Positions 35,513-44,514 are shown, counted from the stretch's first letter. The stretch: 64,000 nt of DNA from Flavobacterium sediminilitoris (GCF_023008245.1 NZ_CP090145.1:1240001-1304000), one strand, 5' to 3'. Notes: generated from the letters alone by a model not told the origin. Made by a program: numbers and translations.

Positions 35513-36115
35513 TGGTTTGTTTTCATTTTCAATAATTTCATCTTGAAATTTTTTATTAGCTAATCTGGTAGTGTCTAATGCACGAATCATATCATCTTCT
35601 CCTATTTCTTTAGGAATTGCTTTTTTAGTAACAACTTCGTCCCATTGAGTGTAAACACCTTTTATCTCTTCATTAATTTCTGTTATTAGTGTAAGAATTC
35701 TTTTTTCAGGGATTTCTCCAAGATGAATATAAGTATCTAATGATTTTATCTTTGTATTTAAAGTTACTAATCTGCTTCTTACTTGAGGAATGTTAAAATT
35801 TTCAGGAACAGTTAAGCTTAAACTATCTGATTTTTTGGAAACATTTTTTACTTTCATTTGAAAAGCTAATAAAGAAGTTTTAGGTTTTTCTTCTAATTCT
35901 CTTTTAAATTGTTGCCATTCATTCCAGTTAGAAATGGTCTCTTTTATTTCAGAGTTAGTGTTTTCAGGAAATACAAATAGCCATTTTTTGGAAATAGACT
36001 TAAAAACAGCATCTCTTTTCTGGTTTATTTTAATTGATTCTTCATTTTGTTCTGAAAAATCATTACAGGAAGTAAATCCTATAAACAAAAAAAATATAGG
36101 GACTAAATATCTCAT
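35492..36115 (-). CDS. Lipoprotein of unknown function upstream of mfd
   Basis: The 207-residue product has a lipoprotein signal with lipobox FTSC (Cys17). The mature part is mostly helical and charged (ISNWNEWQQFKRELEEKPKT; LVTLNTKIKSLDTYIHLGEI), ending in an acidic ENENKPKPELEE tail. No domain is recognised. It precedes mfd by 36 bases on the same strand, so the two are probably co-transcribed. Divergent from the threonine dehydrogenase gene. Confidence 0.8.
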   Translation of the reverse strand: MRYLVPIFFLFIGFTSCNDFSEQNEESIKINQKRDAVFKSISKKWLFVFPENTNSEIKETISNWNEWQQFKRELEEKPKTSLLAFQMKVKNVSKKSDSLSLTVPENFNIPQVRSRLVTLNTKIKSLDTYIHLGEIPEKRILTLITEINEEIKGVYTQWDEVVTKKAIPKEIGEDDMIRALDTTRLANKKFQDEIIENENKPKPELEE

Positions 36116-36239
36116 TTTTATACGTTATTATAGCAAAAGTAATAATGTTTAGCTAAACTTAGATTATTTATATGTTTTCTTAACATTTTAAAGTCTAAAT
36201 AAATCATTTAAAATAAATAAATGATCATGGCTAAAATGT

Positions 36240-36247
36240 TATATTTG
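36240..36247 (+). promoter_or_regulatory. -7 promoter box for the threonine dehydrogenase gene
   Basis: TATATTTG fits TAnnTTTG and ends 20 bases before the ATG at 36268. Confidence 0.6.
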
Positions 36248-36267
36248 CGTACTAATTATATCTAAAA

Positions 36268-37224
36268 ATGAACACAAAAGTTTTGATTATTGGTGCTTGT
36301 GGACAAATAGGCACTGAACTTACAGCTAAATTAAGAGCTACTTATGGAGTAGAAAATGTTATTGCTTCAGATATAAGAAAATTAGAAAATGACGTTGTAA
36401 ATAATGGAATATTTGAGGTTGTAAATGCATTAGATTATAATCAAATAGAACATTTATTGGAGAAGTATAAGATTACGGATGTATACTTAATGGCAGCATT
36501 ACTTTCTGCAACTGCTGAAAAAAATCCAGCATTTGCATGGGATTTAAATATGAATTCTCTTTTTCATGTGTTAAATCTAGCAAAAGCAGGTAAGATTAAA
36601 AAAGTATTTTGGCCATCTAGTATTGCTGTTTTTGGACCAACAACTCCTTCTCAGAATACACCTCAATATACTATAATGGAACCTACAACGGTTTATGGTA
36701 TCTCAAAACAAACAGGAGAGAGATGGTGTGAGTATTATAATAAACAGTATGGAGTAGATGTTAGAAGTATTCGTTATCCAGGATTAATTAGCTGGAGCAC
36801 AGAGCCAGGTGGTGGAACTACAGATTATGCAGTAGATATTTATCATAAGGCAATAACCGAAGGAAAATTTACTAGTTTTTTGTCTGAAAATACAGGATTG
36901 CCTATGATGTATATGGATGATGCTATAAAAGCAACTATTGGAATTATGCAGGCTCCTGAAGAGCAAATAAAAATAAGATCTTCTTATAATTTATCAGCTA
37001 TGAGTTTTACACCAAAAGAGATTGCTACTGAAGTTAAAAAACATTATCCAGATTTTACAATAGATTATAATCCAGATTTTAGACAAAAAATAGCAGACAG
37101 TTGGCCAGCAAGTATTGATGATACTCCTGCAAGAGAAGATTGGGGATGGAAAAATGATTTTACTATTGAAAACATGACAGAAGATATGTTTGAAAATTTA
37201 AAAAAGCATATTTACAATATTTAA
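36268..37224 (+). CDS. L-threonine 3-dehydrogenase, extended short-chain (epimerase-like) type
   Basis: The 318-residue protein has the Rossmann motif GACGQIGTEL, the Ser of WPSSIAVFG and the catalytic Tyr-x-x-x-Lys in VYGISKQTGERW, followed by the family-typical SIRYPGLISWSTEPGGGTTDYAV. This matches the GalE-like L-threonine dehydrogenases described from psychrophilic flavobacteria and other organisms, distinct from the zinc enzyme Tdh. It oxidises threonine to 2-amino-3-oxobutyrate with NAD+; the partner ligase Kbl is not in this window. Its stop is only one base from the stop of the convergent gene. Confidence 0.93.
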   Translation: MNTKVLIIGACGQIGTELTAKLRATYGVENVIASDIRKLENDVVNNGIFEVVNALDYNQIEHLLEKYKITDVYLMAALLSATAEKNPAFAWDLNMNSLFHVLNLAKAGKIKKVFWPSSIAVFGPTTPSQNTPQYTIMEPTTVYGISKQTGERWCEYYNKQYGVDVRSIRYPGLISWSTEPGGGTTDYAVDIYHKAITEGKFTSFLSENTGLPMMYMDDAIKATIGIMQAPEEQIKIRSSYNLSAMSFTPKEIATEVKKHYPDFTIDYNPDFRQKIADSWPASIDDTPAREDWGWKNDFTIENMTEDMFENLKKHIYNI

Positions 37225-37225
37225 T

Positions 37226-37738
37226 TTACTGTTTTTGTAAAGTATCAATTAAAGCATCTTCAATAGGTGCTTTAATTTTTATAACATCATTTGAAATATT
37301 ATTTGGTATTGTCATGGACAAGACATAATGTTTAATTTTCCAAGTACCGTTTTCTTTAATTAATATACCGCTTCCTCTACAAATTTTCATTTGAGTATTC
37401 AATAGTTCATCAAACCAAACTATTTCTCCATTAAGAGAAGAATAAATATTGCGTTCTAAGGTTTTAAAATTCCAAGCTTTTCCTTTGTCAAAATAAGGTT
37501 TTGCAAAATTCATAAAAGCTTTTTTATTCCAGTTTTCGGTAGCATCAGTGCCAATAAATATTGATTCTTCAGACATTGCATTAAAATAATCTTCAAAATT
37601 GGCCTCTGCTGCTGCTTTATGCCAATTGTTTAGTATGATATTGATTTCTTTTTTTATATCTAATGCTTTTGATTCTGTCTTTTTTTGAGAATAATTGTTT
37701 AATGATATAAGTAATATAAGAATATAAATAGATTTCAT
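37226..37738 (-). CDS. Secreted NTF2-like (SnoaL/DUF4440) protein
   Basis: The ATG at 37738 gives 170 residues with a Sec signal (SIYILILLISLNNYSQ); an upstream start adds 17 residues that would bury it. The mature part has the cone-like NTF2 fold pattern: INIILNNWHKAAAEANFEDYFNAM, FIGTDATENWNKKAFMNFAKP, and strands ending in GTWKIKHYVLSMTIPN. Proteins of this type are often enzymes or ligand carriers, but no catalytic residue set can be assigned. It converges on the threonine dehydrogenase gene with a one-base gap and lies downstream of lspA. Confidence 0.82.
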   Translation of the reverse strand: MKSIYILILLISLNNYSQKKTESKALDIKKEINIILNNWHKAAAEANFEDYFNAMSEESIFIGTDATENWNKKAFMNFAKPYFDKGKAWNFKTLERNIYSSLNGEIVWFDELLNTQMKICRGSGILIKENGTWKIKHYVLSMTIPNNISNDVIKIKAPIEDALIDTLQKQ

Positions 37739-37809
37739 TGTTTGATTTTTTATAAAGATAAACAAAGTTGTAATATGGAAATTAATCAATTTAGTCTTCT
37801 ATTGTCAAC

Positions 37810-38403
37810 TTATTTACCAAATGCTCTTTTGTTAAAGACTATTAAAATTCCAACTCCTGTTGAAATTGCCATATCAGCAACATTAAAAATAGCATTAAAA
37901 AAAGAAAATTGTTTTCCTCCCCATATAGGTAACCAATCAGGTAAATTTCCTTCCCAGAATGGAAAATAGAGCATATCTACAACTTCTCCATGAAACCACT
38001 TGCCATAAGGATCGTCTGAAAAAGCGGTTGCTACTTGATGATAGCTATCATTAAATATAACACCATAGAATACAGAATCTATTATGTTTCCTACTGCTCC
38101 TGCTAATATTAATGCTATTGCAGTAATTAGATAATTTGATTGTTCTTTTTTAATAGAATCCCATAGCCACCATGCAATACCAGGAACTACTAAGAGTCTA
38201 AATAGAGTAAGGACTAGTTTTCCATATTCTCCTGGAATAACAGCTCCCCAAGCCATTCCTTCATTTTCTATAAAATGGATTCGGAACCAATCAAAAACCT
38301 TTATTTCTTCATTAATAAAAAAATGTGTTTTAATATAAATTTTAGATACTTGGTCAATTAGTAAAATTGAAATTACTAAAAAATAGGCTTTCTTTAATGT
38401 CAT
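37810..38403 (-). CDS. lspA: Lipoprotein signal peptidase (signal peptidase II)
   Basis: The 197-residue protein has four membrane helices and both catalytic aspartates: GNIIDSVFYG and the second in FNVADMAIS, as well as the conserved IENEGMAWG segment. A Bacteroidota-type insertion (HQVATAFSDDPYGKWFHG) lengthens it compared with the 160-170 residues of E. coli LspA. It cleaves the signal from prolipoproteins, the maturation step for the many lipoproteins in this window. It has its own promoter box after the terminator of the dksA-like gene. Confidence 0.95.
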   Translation of the reverse strand: MTLKKAYFLVISILLIDQVSKIYIKTHFFINEEIKVFDWFRIHFIENEGMAWGAVIPGEYGKLVLTLFRLLVVPGIAWWLWDSIKKEQSNYLITAIALILAGAVGNIIDSVFYGVIFNDSYHQVATAFSDDPYGKWFHGEVVDMLYFPFWEGNLPDWLPIWGGKQFSFFNAIFNVADMAISTGVGILIVFNKRAFGK

Positions 38404-38419
38404 TCTGTAAAAATTTGAA

Positions 38420-38427
38420 CAAAAATA
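38420..38427 (-). promoter_or_regulatory. -7 promoter box for lspA
   Basis: On the minus strand TATTTTTG fits TAnnTTTG and ends 16 bases before the lspA ATG. Confidence 0.5.
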
Positions 38428-38442
38428 ATGATTTTAATATAC

Positions 38443-38466
38443 AAAAAACGCTCCATCAGGAGCGTT
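38443..38466 (-). terminator. Rho-independent terminator after the dksA-like gene
   Basis: On the minus strand AACGCTCC (38466-38459) pairs with GGAGCGTT (38454-38447) around a four-base loop and runs into T residues. Confidence 0.92.
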
Positions 38467-38487
38467 AATTAAAATTTTATATAAAGA

Positions 38488-38868
38488 TTAACGTTGTAAA
38501 TTTTTTGCTTCTATGCTCATAGTCGCATGAGGAACTACTTTTAAGCGTTCTTTACCAATTAATTTACCTGTTACTTTACATATTCCATATGTTTTATTTT
38601 CTACACGGAAAAGAGCATTTTTCAAATCGCGTATAAACTTTTCTTGACGAATTGCTAGTTGGGAATTTGCTTCTTTAGACATAGTCTCGCTTCCTTCTTC
38701 AAATGCTTTGAAAGTTGGAGAGGTGTCGTCTGTTCCGTTATTTAGATCATTCATATAAGCACTCCTAATCAAATCTAAGTCTGCTTGTGCTTTTTCTATT
38801 TTCTTAAGTAAAATTTCTTTAAACTCAGCTAAATCAGCATCTGAATATCTTAATTTATCTTCTACCAT
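38488..38868 (-). CDS. DksA/TraR-family regulator without a complete zinc finger
   Basis: The 126-residue protein has the DksA coiled-coil hairpin (FKEILLKKIEKAQADLDLIR; IRQEKFIRDLKNALFRVENKTYG) and then the globular end YGICKVTGKLIGKERLKVVP. Classical DksA carries four zinc-binding cysteines here; only one Cys remains. The coiled-coil tip has Asn-Gly-Thr-Asp-Asp, keeping acidic residues that could enter the RNA polymerase secondary channel. Cys-poor DksA variants occur in other bacteria and still work. It follows ileS by 60 bases and ends in a strong terminator, so ileS-dksA is a likely transcript. Confidence 0.93.
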   Translation of the reverse strand: MVEDKLRYSDADLAEFKEILLKKIEKAQADLDLIRSAYMNDLNNGTDDTSPTFKAFEEGSETMSKEANSQLAIRQEKFIRDLKNALFRVENKTYGICKVTGKLIGKERLKVVPHATMSIEAKNLQR

Positions 38869-38928
38869 AATTTCTAAAATATTAAGTTATTATTTTAATA
38901 TCATAATAAAAGAATCCTTTATGGAGCT

Positions 38929-41900
38929 TTATTTTGATATTAATACTCTTGTTTTTACTTCATCAAACTCAATTTCTGTACCATTCTCAATATTGTCTAC
39001 AAAAATAAGTTCATTTGTTAATGTTTCCGATTTAATGTAATCTGCATTTTCCTTAACGGCTTGTTCTATAACTTTATTGTTTTGTATATGAACTTTTATT
39101 TTGTCAGTTACTTCAAATCCTGAATCTTTTCTAATGTTTTGAATTCTATTCACTAATTCTCTAGCAATACCTTCATTACGCAACTCATCTGTAATTGTGA
39201 TATCCAAAGCAACAGTTATACCGTTTGCATTTGCGACTAACCAACCAGGAATGTCTTGTGAAGAAATCTCAACATCTTCGCTTGTTAAATTAATACTTTT
39301 TCCTGAAATGTCAAGTGTTAATTTACTTTCTTTATCCAAAATATTTATTTGATCTTGTGTTAAATTTTGTATCTCTTTGAAAATCAATCCCATATCTTTC
39401 CCGAATCGCGGTCCAAGTGCTTTAAAATTAGGTTTGATTTGTTTTACTAACACACCAGATGCATCATCTAATAATTCTATTTCTTTTACGTTAACTTCCG
39501 CCTTAATTAGATCAGAAATAGCCTCAATTTCGACTTTAAAATCTTTGTCAAGCACCGGAATCATTACTCTTTGCAACGGCTGACGCACTTTAATCATTTC
39601 TTTCTTGCGAAGTGATAATACCAGTGAAGAAACTGTTTGTGCTTTTAACATTCTGCTTTCTAATGATTTATCAACAAACTTTTCAACGTATTTTGGAAAC
39701 TCGGCCAAATGTACACTATCAAAGTTTTCTGACTGTGTTGCTTGTGTTAAATCTTTGTAAAGCTTATCCATGAAGAATGGGGCTATAGGTGCTGCTAATT
39801 TAGAAACTGTAATCAAACAAGTATAAAGTGTTTGATAAGCCGCAATTTTATCTTGAGCATATTCACCTTTCCAGAAACGTCTTCTACATAAGCGCACATA
39901 CCAGTTACTTAAATTCTCTTGAACAAAATCCGAAATAGCACGTGCTGCTTTTGTTGGTTCATATTCAGCATAAAACACATCAACATCATTAATTAAGGTG
40001 TTCAACTCTGATAAAATCCAACGATCAATTTCTGGTCTTTCATTTAAAGGAATTTCAGCTTCTTCATATTTAAAGCCGTCAATATTTGCATACAATGCAA
40101 AGAATGAATATGTATTGTAAAGTGTTCCAAAGAATTTTCTTCTTACTTCAGCAATTCCTTCTAAATCAAATTTTAAGTTATCCCATGGATTTGCATTCGC
40201 AATCATGTACCAACGCGTAGCGTCTGGACCATATTCAGTTAATGTTGTAAATGGGTCTATTGCATTACCTAGACGTTTGGACATTTTTTGTCCGTTTTTA
40301 TCTAATACTAATCCGTTAGAGACTACATTTTTATAAGCTACTTTATCAAAAACTAAAGTTCCGATAGCGTGTAATGTATAGAACCATCCACGTGTTTGAT
40401 CTACTCCTTCTGCAATAAAATCAGCAGGAAAATCTTGATTACCTTCAATCTTTTCTTTATTTTCAAATGGATAGTGCCATTGTGCATAAGGCATAGAACC
40501 AGAATCGAACCAAACATCAATTAAATCACTCTCACGACGCATTGGCTTACCTGAAGCAGAAACCAATACTATACTATCCACTACATTTTTATGTAAATCA
40601 ACTAAATCGTAGTTTTCTTCTGTCATGTTCCCTATTTCAAATCCTTTATAAGGATTCTCACTCATAAAACCAGCAGCAATTGCCTTTTCAATAGCATTGT
40701 ACAATTCTTCAACTGAACCCATTATTACCTCTTCTGTACCATCTTCAGTTCTCCAAATTGGCAAAGGGATACCCCAATAACGCGAACGTGATAAATTCCA
40801 ATCGTTTGCATTTTTTAACCAATTTCCAAAACGGCCTTCTCCTGTAGCTTTTGGCTTCCAGTTAATCGTTTCATTTAAATCAAACATACGATCTTTTACA
40901 TCCGTAATTTTGATAAACCATGAATCCAATGGGTAATATAAAATTGGCTTATCCGTTCTCCAGCAATGTGGATAACTGTGCACATATTTCTCAACCTTAA
41001 AGGCTTTATTCTCTTCTTTTAAACGAATCGCGATTTCAACATCCACTGATTTCTCCGGTGCTTCTCCTTCGTTGTAATACTCATTTTTCACATATTTCCC
41101 TGCAAAATCACCCATTTGACTTACAAACTTCCCTTGTAAATCTACTAATGGAACAGGATTCCCATTTTCATCCAAAACCAACATAGGTGGCACTTCAGGA
41201 GTAGCTTCTTTAGCCACTTTAGCATCATCTGCACCAAATGTAGGCGCAGTATGCACGATACCCGTACCATCTTCTGTCGTTACGAAATCACCAGAAATTA
41301 CACGGAATGCGTTTTCTGGTGTTTGATATGGCAAAGTGAATGGCAATAATTGCTCGTATTTAATCCCTACTAAATCAGCCCCCTTTGATTCAGCTAAAAT
41401 TTGGTACGGTATTTTTTTATCATCTGCTTTGTAATTTGTGAAATCTTCTTCAGATTCTGCAACAAAATATTTTCCACCAAATTGTTTTCCAACTAAATTT
41501 TTAGCCAAAACAACATTGATTGGTTCGAATGTATATTGATTAAACGTTTTAACTAATACATAATCGATTTTAGGTCCAACTGTTAAAGCTGTATTCGATG
41601 GTAATGTCCAAGGAGTAGTTGTCCATGCTAAAAAGTGAACCGTTCCAAAACCCTGTAAAAAATTAGGTAAAGTAGATTCAATTGCTTTAAACTGTGCTAC
41701 AATTGTTGTATCGGTTACATCACGATACGAACCTGGTTGGTTTACTTCGTGAGAAGATAATCCCGTTCCGGCTTTTGGAGAATACGGTTGGATTGTATAG
41801 CCTTTGTACATTAAATCTTTCGAGTAGATTTGCTTTAACAACCACCAAACCGATTCCATGTATTTTGATTTGTAGGTCACATATGGGTCTTCCATATCTA

Positions 41901-42330
41901 CCCAATAACCCATTTTTTCAGTTAAGTCGTTCCAAACATCAGTATAACGCATTACTGTACGCTTACATGCTTCATTATATTCTTCAACTGAAATTTTAGT
42001 ACCTATATCTTCTTTAGTAATTCCTAATTCTTTCTCCGTACCTAGTTCAACAGGTAGGCCATGTGTGTCCCAACCTGCTTTGCGTTTTACTTGGAAACCT
42101 TTTTGAGTTTTATAACGGCAAAAAATATCTTTAATAGCACGAGCCATTACATGGTGAATACCAGGTAATCCATTTGCTGAAGGTGGTCCTTCAAAAAAAA
42201 CATAAGGTTGGTTCCCTTCTCTTGTAGTAACACTTTTCTCAAAGATGTTTTCTTCTTTCCAAAAATCAAGGACTTCAGACGCCACTTTTGGCAAGTCAAG
42301 TCCTTTGTATTCAGTAAATTTTGTGCTCAT
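38929..42330 (-). CDS. ileS: Isoleucyl-tRNA synthetase, eukaryote-like long form
   Basis: The 1133-residue class I enzyme has the HIGH equivalent in NGLPGIHHVMARA and KMSKS in GQKMSKRLGNA. The editing domain lies between them (residues about 200-420; FLAWTTTPWTLPSNT), and the anticodon-binding domain follows. The long C-terminus and the HIGH variant are those of the eukaryotic/IleS2-like clade common in Bacteroidota, which often tolerates mupirocin better than the E. coli type (family knowledge, not tested). Codons in this gene are somewhat less AT-biased than neighbours, as expected for a highly expressed gene. Confidence 0.97.
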   Translation of the reverse strand: MSTKFTEYKGLDLPKVASEVLDFWKEENIFEKSVTTREGNQPYVFFEGPPSANGLPGIHHVMARAIKDIFCRYKTQKGFQVKRKAGWDTHGLPVELGTEKELGITKEDIGTKISVEEYNEACKRTVMRYTDVWNDLTEKMGYWVDMEDPYVTYKSKYMESVWWLLKQIYSKDLMYKGYTIQPYSPKAGTGLSSHEVNQPGSYRDVTDTTIVAQFKAIESTLPNFLQGFGTVHFLAWTTTPWTLPSNTALTVGPKIDYVLVKTFNQYTFEPINVVLAKNLVGKQFGGKYFVAESEEDFTNYKADDKKIPYQILAESKGADLVGIKYEQLLPFTLPYQTPENAFRVISGDFVTTEDGTGIVHTAPTFGADDAKVAKEATPEVPPMLVLDENGNPVPLVDLQGKFVSQMGDFAGKYVKNEYYNEGEAPEKSVDVEIAIRLKEENKAFKVEKYVHSYPHCWRTDKPILYYPLDSWFIKITDVKDRMFDLNETINWKPKATGEGRFGNWLKNANDWNLSRSRYWGIPLPIWRTEDGTEEVIMGSVEELYNAIEKAIAAGFMSENPYKGFEIGNMTEENYDLVDLHKNVVDSIVLVSASGKPMRRESDLIDVWFDSGSMPYAQWHYPFENKEKIEGNQDFPADFIAEGVDQTRGWFYTLHAIGTLVFDKVAYKNVVSNGLVLDKNGQKMSKRLGNAIDPFTTLTEYGPDATRWYMIANANPWDNLKFDLEGIAEVRRKFFGTLYNTYSFFALYANIDGFKYEEAEIPLNERPEIDRWILSELNTLINDVDVFYAEYEPTKAARAISDFVQENLSNWYVRLCRRRFWKGEYAQDKIAAYQTLYTCLITVSKLAAPIAPFFMDKLYKDLTQATQSENFDSVHLAEFPKYVEKFVDKSLESRMLKAQTVSSLVLSLRKKEMIKVRQPLQRVMIPVLDKDFKVEIEAISDLIKAEVNVKEIELLDDASGVLVKQIKPNFKALGPRFGKDMGLIFKEIQNLTQDQINILDKESKLTLDISGKSINLTSEDVEISSQDIPGWLVANANGITVALDITITDELRNEGIARELVNRIQNIRKDSGFEVTDKIKVHIQNNKVIEQAVKENADYIKSETLTNELIFVDNIENGTEIEFDEVKTRVLISK

Positions 42331-42599
42331 TATTATTGCTTTCTATAATCAAAGATGCGAAAATACTAAATTTCAAATAATTGTATCGTTTTTTAGCTAG
42401 AAAAAGAAGATTGTTGTTCTTGAAATAAAATAATTTGAGTAGAGGGTAGTTGTTTTTTTTAAAATTAAGTTTAAACTGCCTTTGATGTAAGTATAAATAG
42501 AGATTTTATCTAAAAAAAAATAGAAATTTATGTAGTAGTTGTATTTTGAAATTTATGTGAATAAAAGAGGTTTCGCATTTATGTGAAACCTCTTTTTTG
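42331..42599. other. Gap between ileS and the tRNA genes
   Basis: The ileS promoter should lie here, but only an imperfect box (CATCTTTG on the minus strand near 42350) is visible. The rest is AT-rich without ORF. The tRNA terminator at 42563-42596 is listed separately. Confidence 0.4.
42563..42596 (-). terminator. Terminator after the promoter-distal tRNA-Asn
   Basis: AAAAGAGGTTTC (42563-42574) pairs perfectly with GAAACCTCTTTT (42585-42596), four bases after the tRNA 3' end. The T tract is longer on the plus strand, so it may work in both directions. Confidence 0.7.
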
Positions 42600-42673
42600 C
42601 TCCCCCTCTTGGGCTCGAACCAAGGACCCTCTGATTAACAGTCAGATGCTCTAACCAGCTGAGCTAAGGAGGA
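42600..42673 (-). tRNA. tRNA-Asn (GTT), second of tandem pair
   Basis: On the minus strand the 74-base cloverleaf starts TCCTCCT, pairing with AGGGGGA. D-arm GCTC/GAGC, anticodon arm CTGAC-TGTTAAT-CAG with anticodon GTT, T-arm CTTGG/CCAAG with TTCGAGC. Discriminator G73; CCA is not encoded. Confidence 0.96.
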
Positions 42674-42701
42674 ATAACCAATATTTTGCATTTAAGAAGT
42701 G

Positions 42702-42728
42702 AAAAGCCACTCATTATGAATGGCTTTT
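42702..42728 (-). terminator. Hairpin between the two tRNA-Asn genes
   Basis: AAAAGCCA (42702-42709) pairs with TGGCTTTT (42721-42728). It follows the first tRNA by four bases on the minus strand; the T run is only four there, so read-through into the second tRNA is plausible. Confidence 0.6.
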
Positions 42729-42732
42729 TTTG

Positions 42733-42806
42733 CTCCCCCTCTTGGGCTCGAACCAAGGACCCTCTGATTAACAGTCAGATGCTCTAACCAACTGAGCTAA
42801 GGAGGA
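42733..42806 (-). tRNA. tRNA-Asn (GTT), first of tandem pair
   Basis: Same cloverleaf as its neighbour with a single difference in the D loop (T for C in GCTCAG[T/C]TGG). 133 bases separate corresponding positions, indicating tandem duplication. CCA is not encoded. Confidence 0.96.
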
Positions 42807-42878
42807 AGGTGTTTTACCTTTAATGCGGTGCAAATATAAGCTGAAAATTTATTTTCACAAACAAAATATGAAAAAATA

Positions 42879-44459
42879 TTAGAAAAATTTATCAGCTACT
42901 AATTGATAGATGTCTTTTCCAAAGGTTAAAGCCATTAAAGTCAGTAAGATAATCATTCCTGCGGTTTGAACATATCCCATTGTTTTATTGCTTAAAGTTT
43001 TACCTGTAATCATTTCGGCAATGGTAAAAAGGGCATGTCCACCATCCAATCCTGGTATAGGGAGTAAGTTCATGAAAGCAAGTCCGATTGAAAATAATGC
43101 GGTAAAATTCCAAATAAACTCCCAATTCCATGTGTCTGGTAATCGTCTAGCTATTCCTACGGGACTTTGTATTTGGGTGTATGCACCTGTTTTTGGTCTT
43201 ACAATTAATTTTAAACTTTGAACATTGTATTTAAATAATGACCAAGATTGACTTACTGCTTCAGGAAATGCTTGAGCAAAGTTTAACTTTTCAGTAATGA
43301 TGTATTGATCATCCTTTTTATCAAATCCAATACCGAGTGTTCCTTTTTTATCTAAAGTTGTTTTTAGATCAATGTTTTTTTTGTTTCTTAAAACAGTTAA
43401 TGTGATTTCTTTTTCTTTATTTTCGGAAAGTATTTTTTTTAAATCTTTGTTCGATTCTATTTTTATATTATTAACGGCTATAATGACGTCATTAAATTCT
43501 ATTTTGGCTTTTTCGGCAGGAGAATTTTCCGAAATAATATTTACAAAAGCTTTTTTTAGATTGAAATTTTGGTCAATAAAAAGGGTTTTATTGAAGCTAT
43601 CTATACCAGTGCTGTCTACTTTTGTTTTTAATGTTATTTCTTGGCTATTTCTTTTAATAATAAGATTTATTGAGTCATTTTTATGTGTTTTTAGTGCGTC
43701 AATTAATTGATCTAAATAAACAAAGCGTTCGTTATTTATTCCAATAATTTCATCAAATCGTTTAAGATTAGAATTGTTTTTGTTTATAGAGTCAATAAAA
43801 AACTCGTTAAGTTTCCATCTTGCATGTACAAATCCTTTGCCTTCTTTTTTTATGATTTCACCTTTTTGTTCATCAGTTAATAAAAGTTCTATTTTTTCAC
43901 CTTGACGATCCACTTCAATTTTATCACCAAAAAGAACTCCCATGTTCATGAATTTAAAATCATCATGATGTTTACCATCTATACTTATAATTTTGTCTCC
44001 ATTTTTAAATCCTACGCTTTGACCTACTTCGCCAAATGCTAATCCATTTTTTTGAAGTTCATCAGTTGAAATGATTTTTTTACCAACAGTAGTGTACATT
44101 ATTGTAAAAATAAGCCAAGCAAGAAGAATATTAACAATAATTCCTCCAAGCATAATAATTAATCTCTGCCATGCAGGTTTTGATCTAAATTCCCATGGTT
44201 GAGGTTCTGTGTTCATTTGCTCAGTATCCATACTTTCATCAATCATTCCGGATAATTTTACGTAGCCACCTAATGGAAGCCAGCCAATTCCCCATTCGGT
44301 TTCTCCTATTTTCTTTTTGATAAGTGAAAAACCAGCATCCATGAATAAGTAGAATTTTTCAACTCTTACTTTAAATAGTTTTGCAGTAATGTAATGTCCA
44401 AATTCATGAAGAATTACTAAAACAGAAAGTATGAATAATATTTGTGCTAATTGAATCAT
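42879..44459 (-). CDS. rseP: Site-2 zinc metalloprotease RseP (M50) with PDZ domains
   Basis: The 526-residue membrane protease has the zinc motif HEFGH in the first helix (ILHEFGHYITAKLF) and the second active-site motif LLPIPGLDGGHALF near 450, with two PDZ-like domains between (GFKNGDKIISIDG; SPAEKAKIEFNDVIIAVNN). It is longer than E. coli RseP (450) owing to the loops around the PDZ pair. It cleaves anti-sigma factors and remnant signal peptides within the membrane. Its promoter box lies inside the terminator of the upstream peptidase gene. The tRNA-Asn pair follows. Confidence 0.95.
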   Translation of the reverse strand: MIQLAQILFILSVLVILHEFGHYITAKLFKVRVEKFYLFMDAGFSLIKKKIGETEWGIGWLPLGGYVKLSGMIDESMDTEQMNTEPQPWEFRSKPAWQRLIIMLGGIIVNILLAWLIFTIMYTTVGKKIISTDELQKNGLAFGEVGQSVGFKNGDKIISIDGKHHDDFKFMNMGVLFGDKIEVDRQGEKIELLLTDEQKGEIIKKEGKGFVHARWKLNEFFIDSINKNNSNLKRFDEIIGINNERFVYLDQLIDALKTHKNDSINLIIKRNSQEITLKTKVDSTGIDSFNKTLFIDQNFNLKKAFVNIISENSPAEKAKIEFNDVIIAVNNIKIESNKDLKKILSENKEKEITLTVLRNKKNIDLKTTLDKKGTLGIGFDKKDDQYIITEKLNFAQAFPEAVSQSWSLFKYNVQSLKLIVRPKTGAYTQIQSPVGIARRLPDTWNWEFIWNFTALFSIGLAFMNLLPIPGLDGGHALFTIAEMITGKTLSNKTMGYVQTAGMIILLTLMALTFGKDIYQLVADKFF

Positions 44460-44487
44460 TTTTATGTATGCATTTTAATTTGAACGA

Positions 44488-44495
44488 CAAAAGTA
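44488..44495 (-). promoter_or_regulatory. -7 promoter box for rseP embedded in a terminator stem
   Basis: On the minus strand TACTTTTG fits TAnnTTTG and ends 28 bases before the rseP ATG. It is the 3' arm of the upstream gene's terminator. Confidence 0.5.
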
Positions 44496-44514
44496 AGGTT
44501 TTCGCCTTACTTTT
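44489..44514 (-). terminator. Terminator of the M1 peptidase gene
   Basis: AAAAGTAAGG and CCTTACTTTT form a perfect ten-pair stem (44489-44498 with 44505-44514) with a six-base loop. Confidence 0.75.

Noticed and set aside
41694..41999. Plus-strand ORF inside ileS
   Set aside because: Fully covered by the conserved catalytic region of ileS on the other strand.
42600..42806. tRNA-based phage or island attachment site
   Set aside because: No integrase, no displaced tRNA fragment and no atypical genes on either side.
43372..43710. Plus-strand ORF inside rseP
   Set aside because: Opposite a PDZ-coding region, Phe/Ile/Ser-rich shadow translation.
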